The notes under the pieces were generated by a model. The model was not told the DNA's origin, made no database searches, and saw only the letters and a list, made by a program, of their open reading frames with translations. 64,000 nucleotides of DNA from NCBI GenBank assembly GCA_963722815.1, contig CAVROM010000003.1, forward strand, positions 124,001 to 188,000. Reading direction: 5' to 3'. Below are positions 1-8,157 of the stretch, piece after piece. Numbering within the stretch: the stretch's first letter is position 1; each line of letters opens with the position of its first letter. The position numbers and the translations under genes were made by a program. Origin of the DNA: DASQFQ01 sp963722815. GTDB lineage: Bacteria; Actinomycetota; Thermoleophilia; Solirubrobacterales; Solirubrobacteraceae.

Positions 1-2
1 CG

Positions 3-383
3 CTGCGGCTCGTCGCCCAGTACGGCGACGGCTGCAACGTGTTCGGCGACGCCGAGCGCTTCCAGCACCTGATGGGCGTGCTCGACCGCCATTGCGAGGA
101 TGTCGGGCGCGACCCGGCCGAGATCACGCGCACCACGATGGCGACGGTCGTAGTCACCGAGACGCAGGAGGACGCGGAGCGCAAGAAGGCGGCGGCGCTG
201 GAGGCCGGCATGCCGCGCGAGCGGATCGAGGCGGCGTGGATCGGCGATCCGGACACGGTCGGCGAGCGCGCGCAGGCATACCGCGATGCCGGCGTGGAGG
301 GGATGACGATCGTCATGCCCGACGCCTACGACCTCGAGGCGGTCGCGCTGGCGGGCAAGACGCTCGGCGCGGTGTTCAACTGA
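3..383 (+). CDS. LLM-class F420-dependent oxidoreductase, C-terminal part
   Basis: This gene enters from the left edge, so only about the last 126 codons are present. The first visible residues read LRLVAQYGDGCNVFG, a stretch typical of the C-terminal half of luciferase-like F420-dependent oxidoreductases, followed by the usual helix in which bacterial homologues discuss dose/time-independent hydride transfer between coenzyme F420 and an unknown substrate. A GTG lies inside this stretch, but the reading frame is open to the edge, so it is not taken as the start. The stop overlaps the ATG of the next gene, suggesting translational coupling. The substrate cannot be predicted. Confidence 0.8.
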   Translation: MRLVAQYGDGCNVFGDAERFQHLMGVLDRHCEDVGRDPAEITRTTMATVVVTETQEDAERKKAAALEAGMPRERIEAAWIGDPDTVGERAQAYRDAGVEGMTIVMPDAYDLEAVALAGKTLGAVFN

Positions 384-841
384 TGGCGCTCGCGGTCACG
401 TTCTACGACGTCGTCGTCTGGATCCACGTCACCGCCGTCGTGGTGGCCTTCGGCGCGCTGTTCGCGTATCCGGTCTTCCTGGCCGTCAACGCGCGCGCGC
501 CGCTCGCCGAGCGCGCCGCCCTGCACCGCGCCCAGATCGCCTTCAGCCAGCGGGTGACCGGGCCGGCGATCGGCGTGATCCTGCTCGCCGGCATCTACCT
601 CGCGACCAAGGCGAAGCTGTGGGACCAGGCGTGGGTCGGCATCTCGCTGCTGCTCCTGTTCGTGATCGCCGGCCTCGGCTCGACCGTGCTGCGGAAGGGG
701 GAGGAGCGGCTCGAGGCGACCGCCGCCGGCGGCGACGAGCCCGGCTACGCGGCCGCGCTCGCGATCGTGCGGAAGTGGACGCTGATCACGCTCGCGCTGA
801 TCGTCGTCGTGATCTTCCTGATGACGACGAAGCCGTTCTGA
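383..841 (+). CDS. small integral membrane protein (DUF2269-like)
   Basis: A 152-residue hydrophobic protein. I see about four membrane segments: near residues 10-30, 55-75, 85-105 and 130-150. The first helix contains WIHVTAVVVAFGA, a pattern common in DUF2269-like membrane proteins. It begins in a TGATG overlap with the upstream oxidoreductase and ends in a TGATG overlap with the hydrolase, so the three genes look like one operon. A similar four-helix protein is found at 25607-26083. No catalytic motif is visible and the function is unknown. Confidence 0.75.
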   Translation: MALAVTFYDVVVWIHVTAVVVAFGALFAYPVFLAVNARAPLAERAALHRAQIAFSQRVTGPAIGVILLAGIYLATKAKLWDQAWVGISLLLLFVIAGLGSTVLRKGEERLEATAAGGDEPGYAAALAIVRKWTLITLALIVVVIFLMTTKPF

Positions 842-1668
842 TGGTGGTGCGACGGGAGCTGCGGCTGGTCGACGGGCGCACGCTGTGCGCCTACGACACC
901 GGCGGTGCCCAGGCGCCCGCGCTCGTATGGCACCACGGCTCTCCGCAGAGCGGGGCGCCGTTGACGCCGCTGGTCGAGGCCGCCGCCCGGCGCGGCCTCC
1001 GGCTCGTCACCTACGGCCGCCCGAGCTACGGCGGGTCGACCCCGCAGCCGGGCCGCGACGTCGCCTCCGCGGCGGGCGACGTGGCGCAGATCGCCGACGC
1101 GCTCGGGCTCGATCGCTTCGCGGTCATGGGCGCGTCGGGCGGCGGGCCGCCTGCGCTCGCCTGCGCCGCGCTCATGCCCGAGCGGGTCAGCGGGGTGGTG
1201 TGCCTCGCCGGCCTCGCGCCGTACACGGGCAGCTCCGACTGGTTCGACGGCATGGTCGATCCCGGCGGCCCGAAGGCGGCGCTCGAAGGGCGCGAGGCCC
1301 GCGCGCGCTACGCCGAGACCGACGAGTTCGACGAGCGCAGCTTCACGGCCGCGGACTACGACATCCTCGCGGGCGCCTGGAAGTCGCTCGGCGAGGACGC
1401 GGGCCACGCCGGCACCACCTGGCCGGATGGGCTGGTCGATGACGACGTGGCCTCCGTCAAGCCGTGGGGCTTCGAGCTGGCGCAGGTCGAGGCGCCCGTC
1501 CTGGTCGTGCAGGGCGGCGAGGACCGGGTCATCCCCGCCGCGCACGCCGAGCGGCTGCTCGATGGCTGCCCTCGTGCCGAGTTGTGGTTGCGACCGCGCG
1601 ACGGGCACGTCTCGATCCTGGCCGCGGTGCCGCTCGCGCTGGACTGGCTGCGGCTCTACGCGACCTGA
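841..1668 (+). CDS. alpha/beta hydrolase
   Basis: A 275-residue cytoplasmic alpha/beta hydrolase. The nucleophile elbow G-A-S-G-G places the catalytic serine at about residue 99. An HHGSPQSG oxyanion-hole loop lies near residue 31, a likely acid in GGEDRVIP and the histidine in DGHVSIL near the C-terminus. The start is the ATG overlapping the stop of the membrane protein; the longer reading frame upstream lies inside that gene. The 3' end overlaps the convergent hydrolase at 1656-2522 by 13 bp. The substrate is unknown. Confidence 0.85.
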   Translation: MVVRRELRLVDGRTLCAYDTGGAQAPALVWHHGSPQSGAPLTPLVEAAARRGLRLVTYGRPSYGGSTPQPGRDVASAAGDVAQIADALGLDRFAVMGASGGGPPALACAALMPERVSGVVCLAGLAPYTGSSDWFDGMVDPGGPKAALEGREARARYAETDEFDERSFTAADYDILAGAWKSLGEDAGHAGTTWPDGLVDDDVASVKPWGFELAQVEAPVLVVQGGEDRVIPAAHAERLLDGCPRAELWLRPRDGHVSILAAVPLALDWLRLYAT

Positions 1669-2522
1669 CGGACGAGCTCGGCGAGCTCGAGGTCGAAGCG
1701 GCCCGAGTCCTCCACGAACGGCAGGTGGCCGATGTTCTCGTACCAGGAGGCGCGCGCCGTCGGGCACACCTCCAGCACGTGCTCGGCCATCGAGGGCAGC
1801 ACGATCGCGTCGGCGAGTCCGTGCGTCACCAGCACCGGGACGGACAGGCGGGAGAGGACCTCGCTGGCGTCGATCTCGCGCGCGAACAGCGCGCCTCTGA
1901 CCTCGCTCGGCACGACCATGTTCCAGCACAGCGCCGTGCTCCAGTCGTGGTCGCTGAGCGGCCGGACCGTGCAGGCGCGGAGGAAGCGGAGCATGGCGGC
2001 GATGCTCGTCGGCAGGTCGGGTCCGCACGCGTCGCCGGCGTTCCCGAGCAGGCCCGGCCCGATGTGCTCGAAGGTCGGTGTACGCAGCACCGCGCCGCCC
2101 ACCAGGTCGACGCCGGCGATCGCCGTCTCGCCGTAGGCCGCGAGGTAGTCGGTCACGACGTAGCCGCCGTAGGACCACGCGACCAGCACCGGCCGGTCGA
2201 GCTCGAGCTGGTCGAGGACCGCGGCGAGGTCGTCGGCCCACAGCCGCGCGTCGGCGTACGCGCCGGCGTCGAGCGGCTTCTCCGACATGCCATGGCCCCG
2301 GAGGTCGAAGGTGACGAGCCGGAACTCGTCGGCGAGCGGGCCCGCGATCTGCCGCGACCAGCACAGCTGGGACTGCGACCAGCCGTGGACGAACACGATC
2401 GGCCGGCCCTCCCGCTCGCCCCACTCGCGCACGTGCAGCCCGAGCCCGCCGCCGCCCCGCACGTCGTGCGTCGCGACCGGCTCGTCCACCTGCGCGCCGT
2501 CGATGATCATCGTGCGCTCCAT
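1656..2522 (-). CDS. alpha/beta hydrolase
   Basis: A 288-residue alpha/beta hydrolase with FVHGWSQS (oxyanion loop), a W-S-Y-G-G elbow with Ser117, a late aspartate (GLADAIV) and the histidine in NIGHLPF. This is the layout of chloroperoxidase/esterase-type enzymes. The ATG at 2522 is chosen because AAGGAGGT stands 6 nt upstream; the frame remains open further upstream but without support. It is head-to-tail with the hydrolase-LuxR gene (38 bp), so the two may be co-transcribed. The substrate is unknown. Confidence 0.85.
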   Translation of the reverse strand: MERTMIIDGAQVDEPVATHDVRGGGGLGLHVREWGEREGRPIVFVHGWSQSQLCWSRQIAGPLADEFRLVTFDLRGHGMSEKPLDAGAYADARLWADDLAAVLDQLELDRPVLVAWSYGGYVVTDYLAAYGETAIAGVDLVGGAVLRTPTFEHIGPGLLGNAGDACGPDLPTSIAAMLRFLRACTVRPLSDHDWSTALCWNMVVPSEVRGALFAREIDASEVLSRLSVPVLVTHGLADAIVLPSMAEHVLEVCPTARASWYENIGHLPFVEDSGRFDLELAELVRQVA

Positions 2523-2528
2523 CTTCCG

Positions 2529-2536
2529 ACCTCCTT
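2529..2536 (-). promoter_or_regulatory. strong Shine-Dalgarno that fixes the start at 2522
   Basis: On the minus strand this reads AAGGAGGT, an almost perfect complement of the 16S 3' end, 6 nt before the ATG at 2522. It is one of the few strong ribosome-binding sites in a window where many first genes lack one. Confidence 0.8.
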
Positions 2537-2559
2537 GTGCGGCGTTGCTTGCCGCGACG

Positions 2560-3675
2560 CTACGGCCCGCCGGGCGCGCCGGCATCGGTGCCATCACGCA
2601 TTTCGCCGGCGGTCGCGTGGCGGCCTGCACGTAGCGCCTCGGAGAAGCGCACGGCGGCGGCGGCCCGCCCCGCCTTGCCGGAGACGCGCAGCTTCGCGTA
2701 CACGTTGGAGAGGTGGCGCTCGACCGTGCGCACGCTCAGCGTCAGCCGCCCGGCGATCGCCTCGTTGGTGAGGCCGGCCGCGACGAGCTCCATGACCTCG
2801 AGCTCGCGTGGGCTCAGCTCGACCGGCTCGGGCGCCGCCGGCCCGGAGCCGAGGAACGCGCGCAGCTCGCCCACGAACGCGGTCCACGCCGGCTCGTCGG
2901 CGAGCAGGATGTGGTTCGCGGACTCGAGCAGGACGAAGCGGGCGTCAGGGATGCGCGCGGCGAGCAGCCGACCCTCCTCGACCGGGACGACGCGGTCCCC
3001 GCGAGCGTGCGCGATCAGCGTCGGCGCGGTCACGCGCGCCGCGACGTCGAGCACGTCGATCTCGTTGCGCGCCTCGTACAGCCGCACCGCGATCTCGCTC
3101 GAGGTCGAGCGCCGCTGCTGCTCGTCGTACCACGCCATCTGCTCCGGCGTCCCCTCCGGGAGGAAGAGCATGCTGAACACGCGGCGAAAGGCAGGGTTCG
3201 CGTCCGTCCAGCCCGCGCGGATCGCCGACTCCATCGCCTCGGCGTGCGCGCGCGCCTCGCCGCCACGCCAGTTCCGGCCCCGCCCGTAGCCGCCGTAGAG
3301 CACGAGCCGGCTGACCCGCTCGGGATGCCGAGCGGCGTAGACGAGCGCGATCGCCGCGCCCTGCGAGACCCCCAGCAGCGTGAACGGCTCGACGCCCGCG
3401 GCGTCGACGACCGTCTCGAGGTCGGAGACCCACGTTTCCATGGACAGCTCGCCGAGCTCGTGATCGGAGAGCCCGCAGCCGCGCTCGTCGTAGCGGATGA
3501 GCGTGTGCCCGTCGCTCAGCTCGGCGAGCCAGTGGCGCCACACCGGGCTCTCCCAGTCGAAGTCCAGGTGCGTCAGCCAGGTCGCGGCCCGAACGATCGG
3601 CGGCCCGCCGCCATGGACGGCGTACGCGAGCCCGACGCCATCTCCAGCGGTGCAGAAGCGAACCTGCTGCGCCAC
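2560..3675 (-). CDS. alpha/beta hydrolase fused to a LuxR-type DNA-binding domain
   Basis: A 371-residue two-domain protein. Residues 1-275 are an alpha/beta hydrolase with a V-S-Q-G elbow (Ser104), GDRVVP aspartate near 227 and SANH histidine at 255. Residues about 287-345 are a LuxR/GerE helix-turn-helix: LSPRELEVMELVAAGLT followed by SVRTVERHLSNVYAKL. Seen directly: an intact triad and an intact recognition helix on one chain. Inference: a transcription factor whose hydrolase fold senses, or turns over, a small ester or lactone ligand. It ends 38 bp before the hydrolase at 2522, a candidate target. A few similar fusions are known in actinobacteria. Confidence 0.85.
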   Translation of the reverse strand: MAQQVRFCTAGDGVGLAYAVHGGGPPIVRAATWLTHLDFDWESPVWRHWLAELSDGHTLIRYDERGCGLSDHELGELSMETWVSDLETVVDAAGVEPFTLLGVSQGAAIALVYAARHPERVSRLVLYGGYGRGRNWRGGEARAHAEAMESAIRAGWTDANPAFRRVFSMLFLPEGTPEQMAWYDEQQRRSTSSEIAVRLYEARNEIDVLDVAARVTAPTLIAHARGDRVVPVEEGRLLAARIPDARFVLLESANHILLADEPAWTAFVGELRAFLGSGPAAPEPVELSPRELEVMELVAAGLTNEAIAGRLTLSVRTVERHLSNVYAKLRVSGKAGRAAAAVRFSEALRAGRHATAGEMRDGTDAGAPGGP

Positions 3676-3685
3676 GAGAGCGACC

Positions 3686-3865
3686 TTACTCCGGGATCAC
3701 CACGTCACCTCTCGGGAGGCAGCGGACGAGCGGCATCAGCGGCCGGAAGCTCTCGTCGCCGCCGAGCGCCCGCGCGGCGTCGGACGGGCAGATCGTCTTG
3801 CCCGGGTCGCGCTGCGCGAGCAGGTCGAGGATCGCCGCTTCGGCGTGCTCCCGCGCCGGCTCCAT
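3686..3865 (-). pseudogene. shortened DUF3253-family gene
   Basis: A 59-codon open frame starting ATG at 3865. Residues 10-47 (ILDLLAQRDPGKTICPSDAA, then ARALGG and FRPLMPLVR) match the N-terminal half of DUF3253 proteins, which normally run to about 80-95 residues with a winged-helix-like second half. Here the frame passes straight from PLVR to LPRGDVVIPE and stops. I read this as loss of the central and C-terminal helices, probably by internal deletion. It sits between the ArsR-type regulator and the hydrolase-LuxR gene with gaps of 4 and 10 bp, so it would still be transcribed. It could be a functional short variant. Confidence 0.55.
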
Positions 3866-3869
3866 CGCG

Positions 3870-4469
3870 CTACTCGGGGGCTTCAGGGCTGCGGCCGCGG
3901 CGTGCGGCCTCGAAGAGCATCATCACGAGCGCGACGTCCTTGGTCTCTCCCGTGTGGGGATTGCGCGCGATGCGCTCCGTCGCGTCCTCCTCGATGCGGT
4001 CGAGCTGGGCGAGGATCCGCAGGCAGGCCTGGGAGACGTCTTCGAAGCCGCGAGCGTCGAGCTGGAGCGCGGCGCGCGTGAGGTGGGCGTCGCCGTCGTC
4101 GAACCCGCCGGCCTCGCTTGCCGCCTTGGCGTAGGCGTCGATCGTCTCCAGCGACGCCGAGACCGCGGCCTGCTTCGCGATCGCCGGGGCGGCGGCCCAC
4201 GCCTCGTCGGACACGCTCGGTCGCTCCCGCGCGCGGTAGTGGTGCTCGACGGCGCCACGGACGCGGCTCTCGCCCACGAGCTCGATCAGGCCGAGGCGTT
4301 CGAGCGTTCGCACGTGGTACGCGGTCGTCCCCAGCGTCGAGCCGAGCCAGCCGGAGAGCTCCACGGGGCTCGCCGACCGCTCGTCCAGCAGCGCGAGGAT
4401 GCGGACGCGCAGCGGATGGCTCATCGCCTTCACGTAGCGCGGGTCGTCGATGTTGGTGATCGGCTTCAC
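3870..4469 (-). CDS. ArsR-type winged-helix transcriptional regulator
   Basis: A 199-residue regulator. Residues 10-80 form an ArsR-like winged helix: AMSHPLRVRILALL, SPVELSGWLG, then GTTAYHVRTLERLGLIE. The remaining 110 residues are helical with no recognised domain and no cysteine cluster for metal sensing. The GTG at 4469 is preferred, with GAGG about 6 nt upstream; the open frame continues 36 codons upstream but lacks family-like sequence. It is likely the first gene of a minus-strand operon with the DUF3253 remnant and the hydrolase-LuxR gene. The ligand is unknown. Confidence 0.8.
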   Translation of the reverse strand: MKPITNIDDPRYVKAMSHPLRVRILALLDERSASPVELSGWLGSTLGTTAYHVRTLERLGLIELVGESRVRGAVEHHYRARERPSVSDEAWAAAPAIAKQAAVSASLETIDAYAKAASEAGGFDDGDAHLTRAALQLDARGFEDVSQACLRILAQLDRIEEDATERIARNPHTGETKDVALVMMLFEAARRGRSPEAPE

Positions 4470-4611
4470 GAAGACCTCAACAGTAATGGCGAAATGTCCT
4501 CCGTAACAAACCGAGTGCCCGGCAGGGTCATCCCTCCATGGCCATCGCTCTTGAGCGACGCGAGAGGGGGTTCCCATGATCTGGCGCCCTTAGAACCGTC
4601 CACCACAACCT

Positions 4612-4977
4612 TCAGAAGCGTCCCGGCCACTGCGGGGCCGGGACGATCGCAGCTCGCCTGGTCTCGTCCGTCACCGACCGGCCACGCCGGCGGGCGATCG
4701 GCGCGATCGTGAGCGCCAGCGCGCGTTGAACCGCGCGTGGTGGCCGCTCGAAGACGATCTCGTTGGCGAACGTCTCCGCAAGCAGCGCGGCGTCCGCGAG
4801 CTTCGGCATGCCCTTGGCGTTGGTGCGGCCGAGCACGGCGAGGCCCCACCTCGCGACCGCCAGCTCGGCCGTGTGCTCGGCGACGCGCGCGTACTCGCCC
4901 GTCACCGGGTTGTGCATGACCGTCCCGGCTGGGAACAGGTCGCGCAGCTCCGACGAGGACAGCTCAGGCGCGGTCAT
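4612..4977 (-). pseudogene. cupin-family gene lacking its beta-barrel (internal deletion)
   Basis: A 121-codon intact frame whose ends match one actinobacterial cupin family but whose middle is missing. Residues 15-33 (FPAGTVMHNPVTGEYARV) are the family's N-terminal strand. Residues 44-90 (WGLAVLGRTNAKGMP, then FERPPRAVQRAL) are its usual C-terminal helices. Normally about 80-90 residues carrying the two metal-binding cupin motifs lie between them; here EHTAELAVAR leads directly into the C-terminal part. No metal-binding histidines remain, so the product cannot be a working cupin. The assignment rests on my memory of the family. Confidence 0.6.
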
Positions 4978-5007
4978 GTGCCGATGCTCTCACGCCGACA
5001 AGGATGA

Positions 5008-5051
5008 GTGGGGCGGGCGCAGCGTCCTTGCGTCATCCGTGCCCGCCCCAC
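5008..5051. terminator. perfect 11-bp inverted repeat, probable terminator
   Basis: GTGGGGCGGGC (5008-5018) is exactly repeated in inverted form (5041-5051) around a 22-nt loop. It lies 59 bp beyond the stop of the phosphotransferase gene (minus strand) and upstream of the cupin remnant, the right place to end transcription of the former. No T-run follows on the minus strand, so termination would depend on the stem alone or on Rho. Confidence 0.5.
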
Positions 5052-5109
5052 TGTCTTATCGGCGGCTCGCGGCCGCTGCGCTCGGGGCCCTGGACATATG
5101 GCCCAGTTT

Positions 5110-6156
5110 TCAGTCCGCCAGGAGCGCCGCGATCACGGCCCGGGTCAACGGCCGGTCGACGAACTCGCGGACCCAGCCCTCGTTGTCGGCCCGGTCGGCG
5201 TCGGTGTCGGCCGCCAGCCATCGCCGGCCCCCCGCGACGACGATGTGCGAGAGCTGCGCGATCGCCATCGCGAAGTCCGTCGCGTCCTCGACGCGCGCCG
5301 GGCCGCCGGCCTCCGCATACGCGGCGCGGATCACACCGGCGCGCCTCGGCTCCGCGCCGTACTCGACAAGCACCACCGCGAGCTCCTGGGACGGGTCGGC
5401 GAGGCCGGCGTTGTCGAAGTCGAAGACGCACAGCCCGCCGTCCTGCGTGCGCCTAACGTTGTCGGCCCAGAGGTCGCGATGACACGTCCGGAGCTCGCGC
5501 GGCGAACCACCGAGGTAGGCCTCCAAGGCGACAAGCTCCGGGACCAGCGCATCGAGCTCGTCGGCGAACGGGGCGCCACGTCCGCGCAGCGTCTTCACGA
5601 GCTCGGCCCACCGCACCGCCCCGACCGGCTCCGTGTACCACGGGTCGACGCCGATCGAGCCGGCGAAGTCGACCCGATGAAGCGCCGCGACGAACCGCCC
5701 GACCTCCGCCGGATCGAGGCTGGGATCCGCGCCGTGGAGGTCGACCCAGCCGTGGAGCCTGACCCGCACCCCACCGCAGTCGGCGATGACCGCGCGCGCC
5801 CGCGTTCGCCGCACCGCGGGCGTCGAGATGCCGGCGGCGAGCACGGCTTCCTGGAACGCCGCGCCCTCGAGCAGCTCGGCCACCTCGTCATCGCCGGCGT
5901 CGCCGACCTGCTTGACCGCCCAGCTCCCGCGCTCCGTGTCCAACCGCCAGATCGAGCCGAGCCGCCCGCTCGCGACCGGCCCGCCCGACAGCCGGCCCCA
6001 CGACCCGAGGTCAAACGCCTCGAGGATGCACGGGACGTGATCGTCGGTGAGCGCGCGCGCAGCTACGCGGGCCTCGTCACGGCGTCGGCCTGCAGGATCG
6101 GAGCCGAGGGCCGGAAGCCCTTGAAGGTGCAGTAGAGGCCGAGGAACAGCTCCCAC
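5110..6156 (-). CDS. aminoglycoside phosphotransferase-family kinase
   Basis: An APH/choline-kinase-like protein. Visible signatures are LGSIWRLDTERGSWAVK (nucleotide-binding lysine), the catalytic loop CHRDLWADNV and the metal-binding FDFDNAG. Conserved sequence begins near 6043, but no ATG or GTG lies between there and the stop of the upstream DUF4386 gene. The in-frame GTG at 6156 is given as a working start; another lies at 6279. Both overlap the upstream gene. The natural start may be a rarer codon near 6060. Substrate unknown; most chromosomal members do not confer resistance. Confidence 0.7.
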   Translation of the reverse strand: MGAVPRPLLHLQGLPALGSDPAGRRRDEARVAARALTDDHVPCILEAFDLGSWGRLSGGPVASGRLGSIWRLDTERGSWAVKQVGDAGDDEVAELLEGAAFQEAVLAAGISTPAVRRTRARAVIADCGGVRVRLHGWVDLHGADPSLDPAEVGRFVAALHRVDFAGSIGVDPWYTEPVGAVRWAELVKTLRGRGAPFADELDALVPELVALEAYLGGSPRELRTCHRDLWADNVRRTQDGGLCVFDFDNAGLADPSQELAVVLVEYGAEPRRAGVIRAAYAEAGGPARVEDATDFAMAIAQLSHIVVAGGRRWLAADTDADRADNEGWVREFVDRPLTRAVIAALLAD

Positions 6157-6770
6157 AGGAACTCCGGGATGGTCGCGATGCCTTGCAGCGCGTGCAGCGT
6201 GTCGCCGGGCTGGTTGCCGCCGAGCAGGATGGCGGTCCCGGTCAGGATGATCAGCGGGCCGCCGATCAGGCCGAGCCACGCCGCGTTGCGCGGCACCAGA
6301 CCCGTGCGGTACATCAGGTAACCGAGGATCAACCCGTTCCCCCAGCCGACCACCCAGCCCGGGCCGAGGAGGAACGTCCAGTCCTTGATCGCCGCAAGCG
6401 TGTACGCGGTCGTGCCCTCAGCCGGACCGGCTACCTGGGTCCGCAACGTGACGATCCCGAGCACCGAGAGGATGCCGACGAGGATGAACGTGCATTCGAA
6501 CAGTCGTGCCGTCACGTAGCCGATTCCGAGCTCTTCGCTGAACCTGCTCATGATCGGGACGATCACGACCGCGGTGCCGATGTTCGCGATGATGAGCAGC
6601 AGTTCCAGCAGCGCGCCGAACAGGACCTGCGTGTCGTCCCCGGCACCCGCGATGAAGGCGACCGGGTGGTCGAGCATGGGGGCGTAGAGCAGCGCCGCCG
6701 TGATGGACGTGGCGAACGTGATGAGGTAGAGCACGCCGAAGGCTCGCGCTCGCTTCTGATCGCGGGTCAT
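6063..6770 (-). CDS. DUF4386 domain membrane protein
   Basis: A 235-residue protein with about six membrane segments and the DUF4386 pattern: RARAFGVLYLITFATSI near the N-terminus, FGALLELLLIIANIGTAVV, an internal YLMYRTGLVPRNAAWLGLIG and a C-terminal PEFLWELFLGLYCTFKGF. This family is common and uncharacterised. It ends just where the conserved part of the phosphotransferase begins, so the two are probably co-transcribed. Confidence 0.85.
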   Translation of the reverse strand: MTRDQKRARAFGVLYLITFATSITAALLYAPMLDHPVAFIAGAGDDTQVLFGALLELLLIIANIGTAVVIVPIMSRFSEELGIGYVTARLFECTFILVGILSVLGIVTLRTQVAGPAEGTTAYTLAAIKDWTFLLGPGWVVGWGNGLILGYLMYRTGLVPRNAAWLGLIGGPLIILTGTAILLGGNQPGDTLHALQGIATIPEFLWELFLGLYCTFKGFRPSAPILQADAVTRPA

Positions 6771-6861
6771 CCTGTGACAACCCCCCTTCCCTCTCCTCGG
6801 GGCGATGGCGGAAGGCGGATTCCCACGCCACCGCTGACCGGCCTGGAGGCGAATTTAGCGC

Positions 6862-7179
6862 TCAGCGAGGGGGCCGGCGAGCCTGAGCGATCCGCGCAGC
6901 CCGAAGGCTGACCGCCATGATCGCGCTCATGCTCGCGGCGAGGACGATGCTGCCGGCGAGCACACCGGCGGCGTCGAGTCCGACCGCGATGGTGACCGCC
7001 AGCGGTGCGATCGCGGCGACACCGATCAACGCGGCGATCAAGCGCTTCGCCGGCCGCGGGATCTCGCGGTTCCCGACGACGTCCCGCTGCCGCTCGATGG
7101 CCTCAAACCGTGGCTTGCAGACGACGTAGAACCCGACGAGGAACGCAACCCAGAAGATGCCGACGGCAATCCACAGCAC
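6862..7179 (-). CDS. small membrane protein of unknown function
   Basis: A 105-residue protein with an N-terminal membrane helix (residues 2-20), a charged loop (about 21-45) and two further hydrophobic segments (48-68 and 72-92). The GTG at 7179 lies 9 bp after the stop of the upstream gene, so co-transcription is likely. I do not recognise a family. Confidence 0.55.
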   Translation of the reverse strand: MLWIAVGIFWVAFLVGFYVVCKPRFEAIERQRDVVGNREIPRPAKRLIAALIGVAAIAPLAVTIAVGLDAAGVLAGSIVLAASMSAIMAVSLRAARIAQARRPPR

Positions 7180-7188
7180 ACCCAGCGT

Positions 7189-8076
7189 CTACCCGATCGG
7201 GCTGATCCAGCGCGCCGCGAGGAACGCGGGCGGTCGGTTCGAGACGCTGGCGACGACGTCGAACACCCACTGCGCCTCCTTGGCCCAGACGCTGTGGATG
7301 TTGAAGCGCGCGAGGCGGCCGTCGCCACAGCGAACGATCAGGACGCGGTAGCGCGACTCGGTGTACGCGCCCGAGTACCACTCGAGCACGTCGACCTCGG
7401 CGAGCCGCGCGGAGATGTGCAGGCGATGCCGCGGGCGCCGGACCCACGAGCCGCGGTGGAATAGCAATCGATGATCCGTCACCGTGACGAAGCCGCGCTT
7501 GAACATCCAGAAGCCGGCGAGCCCGAGCGTGAGCACCCAGACGAGCCGTCGCCACCCGTGCGGCACGATCAGCGCGCGGGAGCTCACCAGCCGCTGCTCG
7601 CCTGGCAGCAGGTCCGCGCTGATGGTGGCTTCCCAGCGCGCGTACTGAAGCGGCTTCGTCCGCTTCCATAGTCGCTCGCCGAGCTTGCTCGCGAAGCCGA
7701 GGCCGGTGTCCACCAGGCTGCCGCTGCCGGACAGCACCACGCCGGCGCCGCCGCCCAGTGCGTCGCTGCCGCTCTGCGCCCACCGCCCCGGCTCGTCGAA
7801 CGATGCGTACGAAGCCGTTTGCGGCGCGCGCAGCTGCGCGTCGATCTCGCGCGCCTCGCGGATGTGCCCCCACGTCGAGAGCGCGAGGATCGCGGCGACG
7901 CACGCGAACAGCGGCCGATCGGTCGCCGCGACGTAGGCGAACCACCCGACGGCGAGCGCGGAGCCGGCGCTCCAGGCGCGTGACCAGTTCCGGCGCCGTC
8001 GGGTGGGAAGGTTGGAGATCTCGGCCTCCCGCAGGTCCTTGAGGCGCCACTCGGGCGGGAGCATGCTCTGCGACAT
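7189..8076 (-). CDS. membrane protein with a bacterial PH-like domain
   Basis: A 295-residue protein. Two hydrophobic helices (about 40-75) follow a basic N-terminus; a second hydrophobic segment is near 180-200. The C-terminal 90 residues (VTDHRLLFHRGSWVRRPRHR through YRVLIVRCGDGR) resemble the bacterial PH-like domains of YdbS/YdbT membrane proteins. The ATG at 8076 begins the hydrophobic-protein sequence; longer upstream reading frame belongs to the region antisense to the phosphoesterase gene. The function is unknown; membrane-associated protein-protein interaction is a guess. Confidence 0.6.
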   Translation of the reverse strand: MSQSMLPPEWRLKDLREAEISNLPTRRRRNWSRAWSAGSALAVGWFAYVAATDRPLFACVAAILALSTWGHIREAREIDAQLRAPQTASYASFDEPGRWAQSGSDALGGGAGVVLSGSGSLVDTGLGFASKLGERLWKRTKPLQYARWEATISADLLPGEQRLVSSRALIVPHGWRRLVWVLTLGLAGFWMFKRGFVTVTDHRLLFHRGSWVRRPRHRLHISARLAEVDVLEWYSGAYTESRYRVLIVRCGDGRLARFNIHSVWAKEAQWVFDVVASVSNRPPAFLAARWISPIG

Positions 8077-8144
8077 GTCCGCAACGCTCGCGCCCGGCGG
8101 GCCCGCGCGCCATCCACCGATCGGTTGAAGGCGCTCACCCCGGT

Positions 8145-8150
8145 TAGGGT
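8145..8150 (+). promoter_or_regulatory. TAGGGT -10-like box, leaderless start at 8158
   Basis: TAGGGT ends 7 nt before the GTG at 8158 and there is no Shine-Dalgarno between them. This spacing puts the transcription start at or next to the start codon. It is one of about ten similar arrangements in the window (see findings). Confidence 0.5.
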
Positions 8151-8157
8151 TCGGGGC

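Noticed and set aside
745..2424. 559-codon minus-strand frame overlapping two hydrolase genes
   Set aside because: The two hydrolases have full catalytic motifs; this frame has none.
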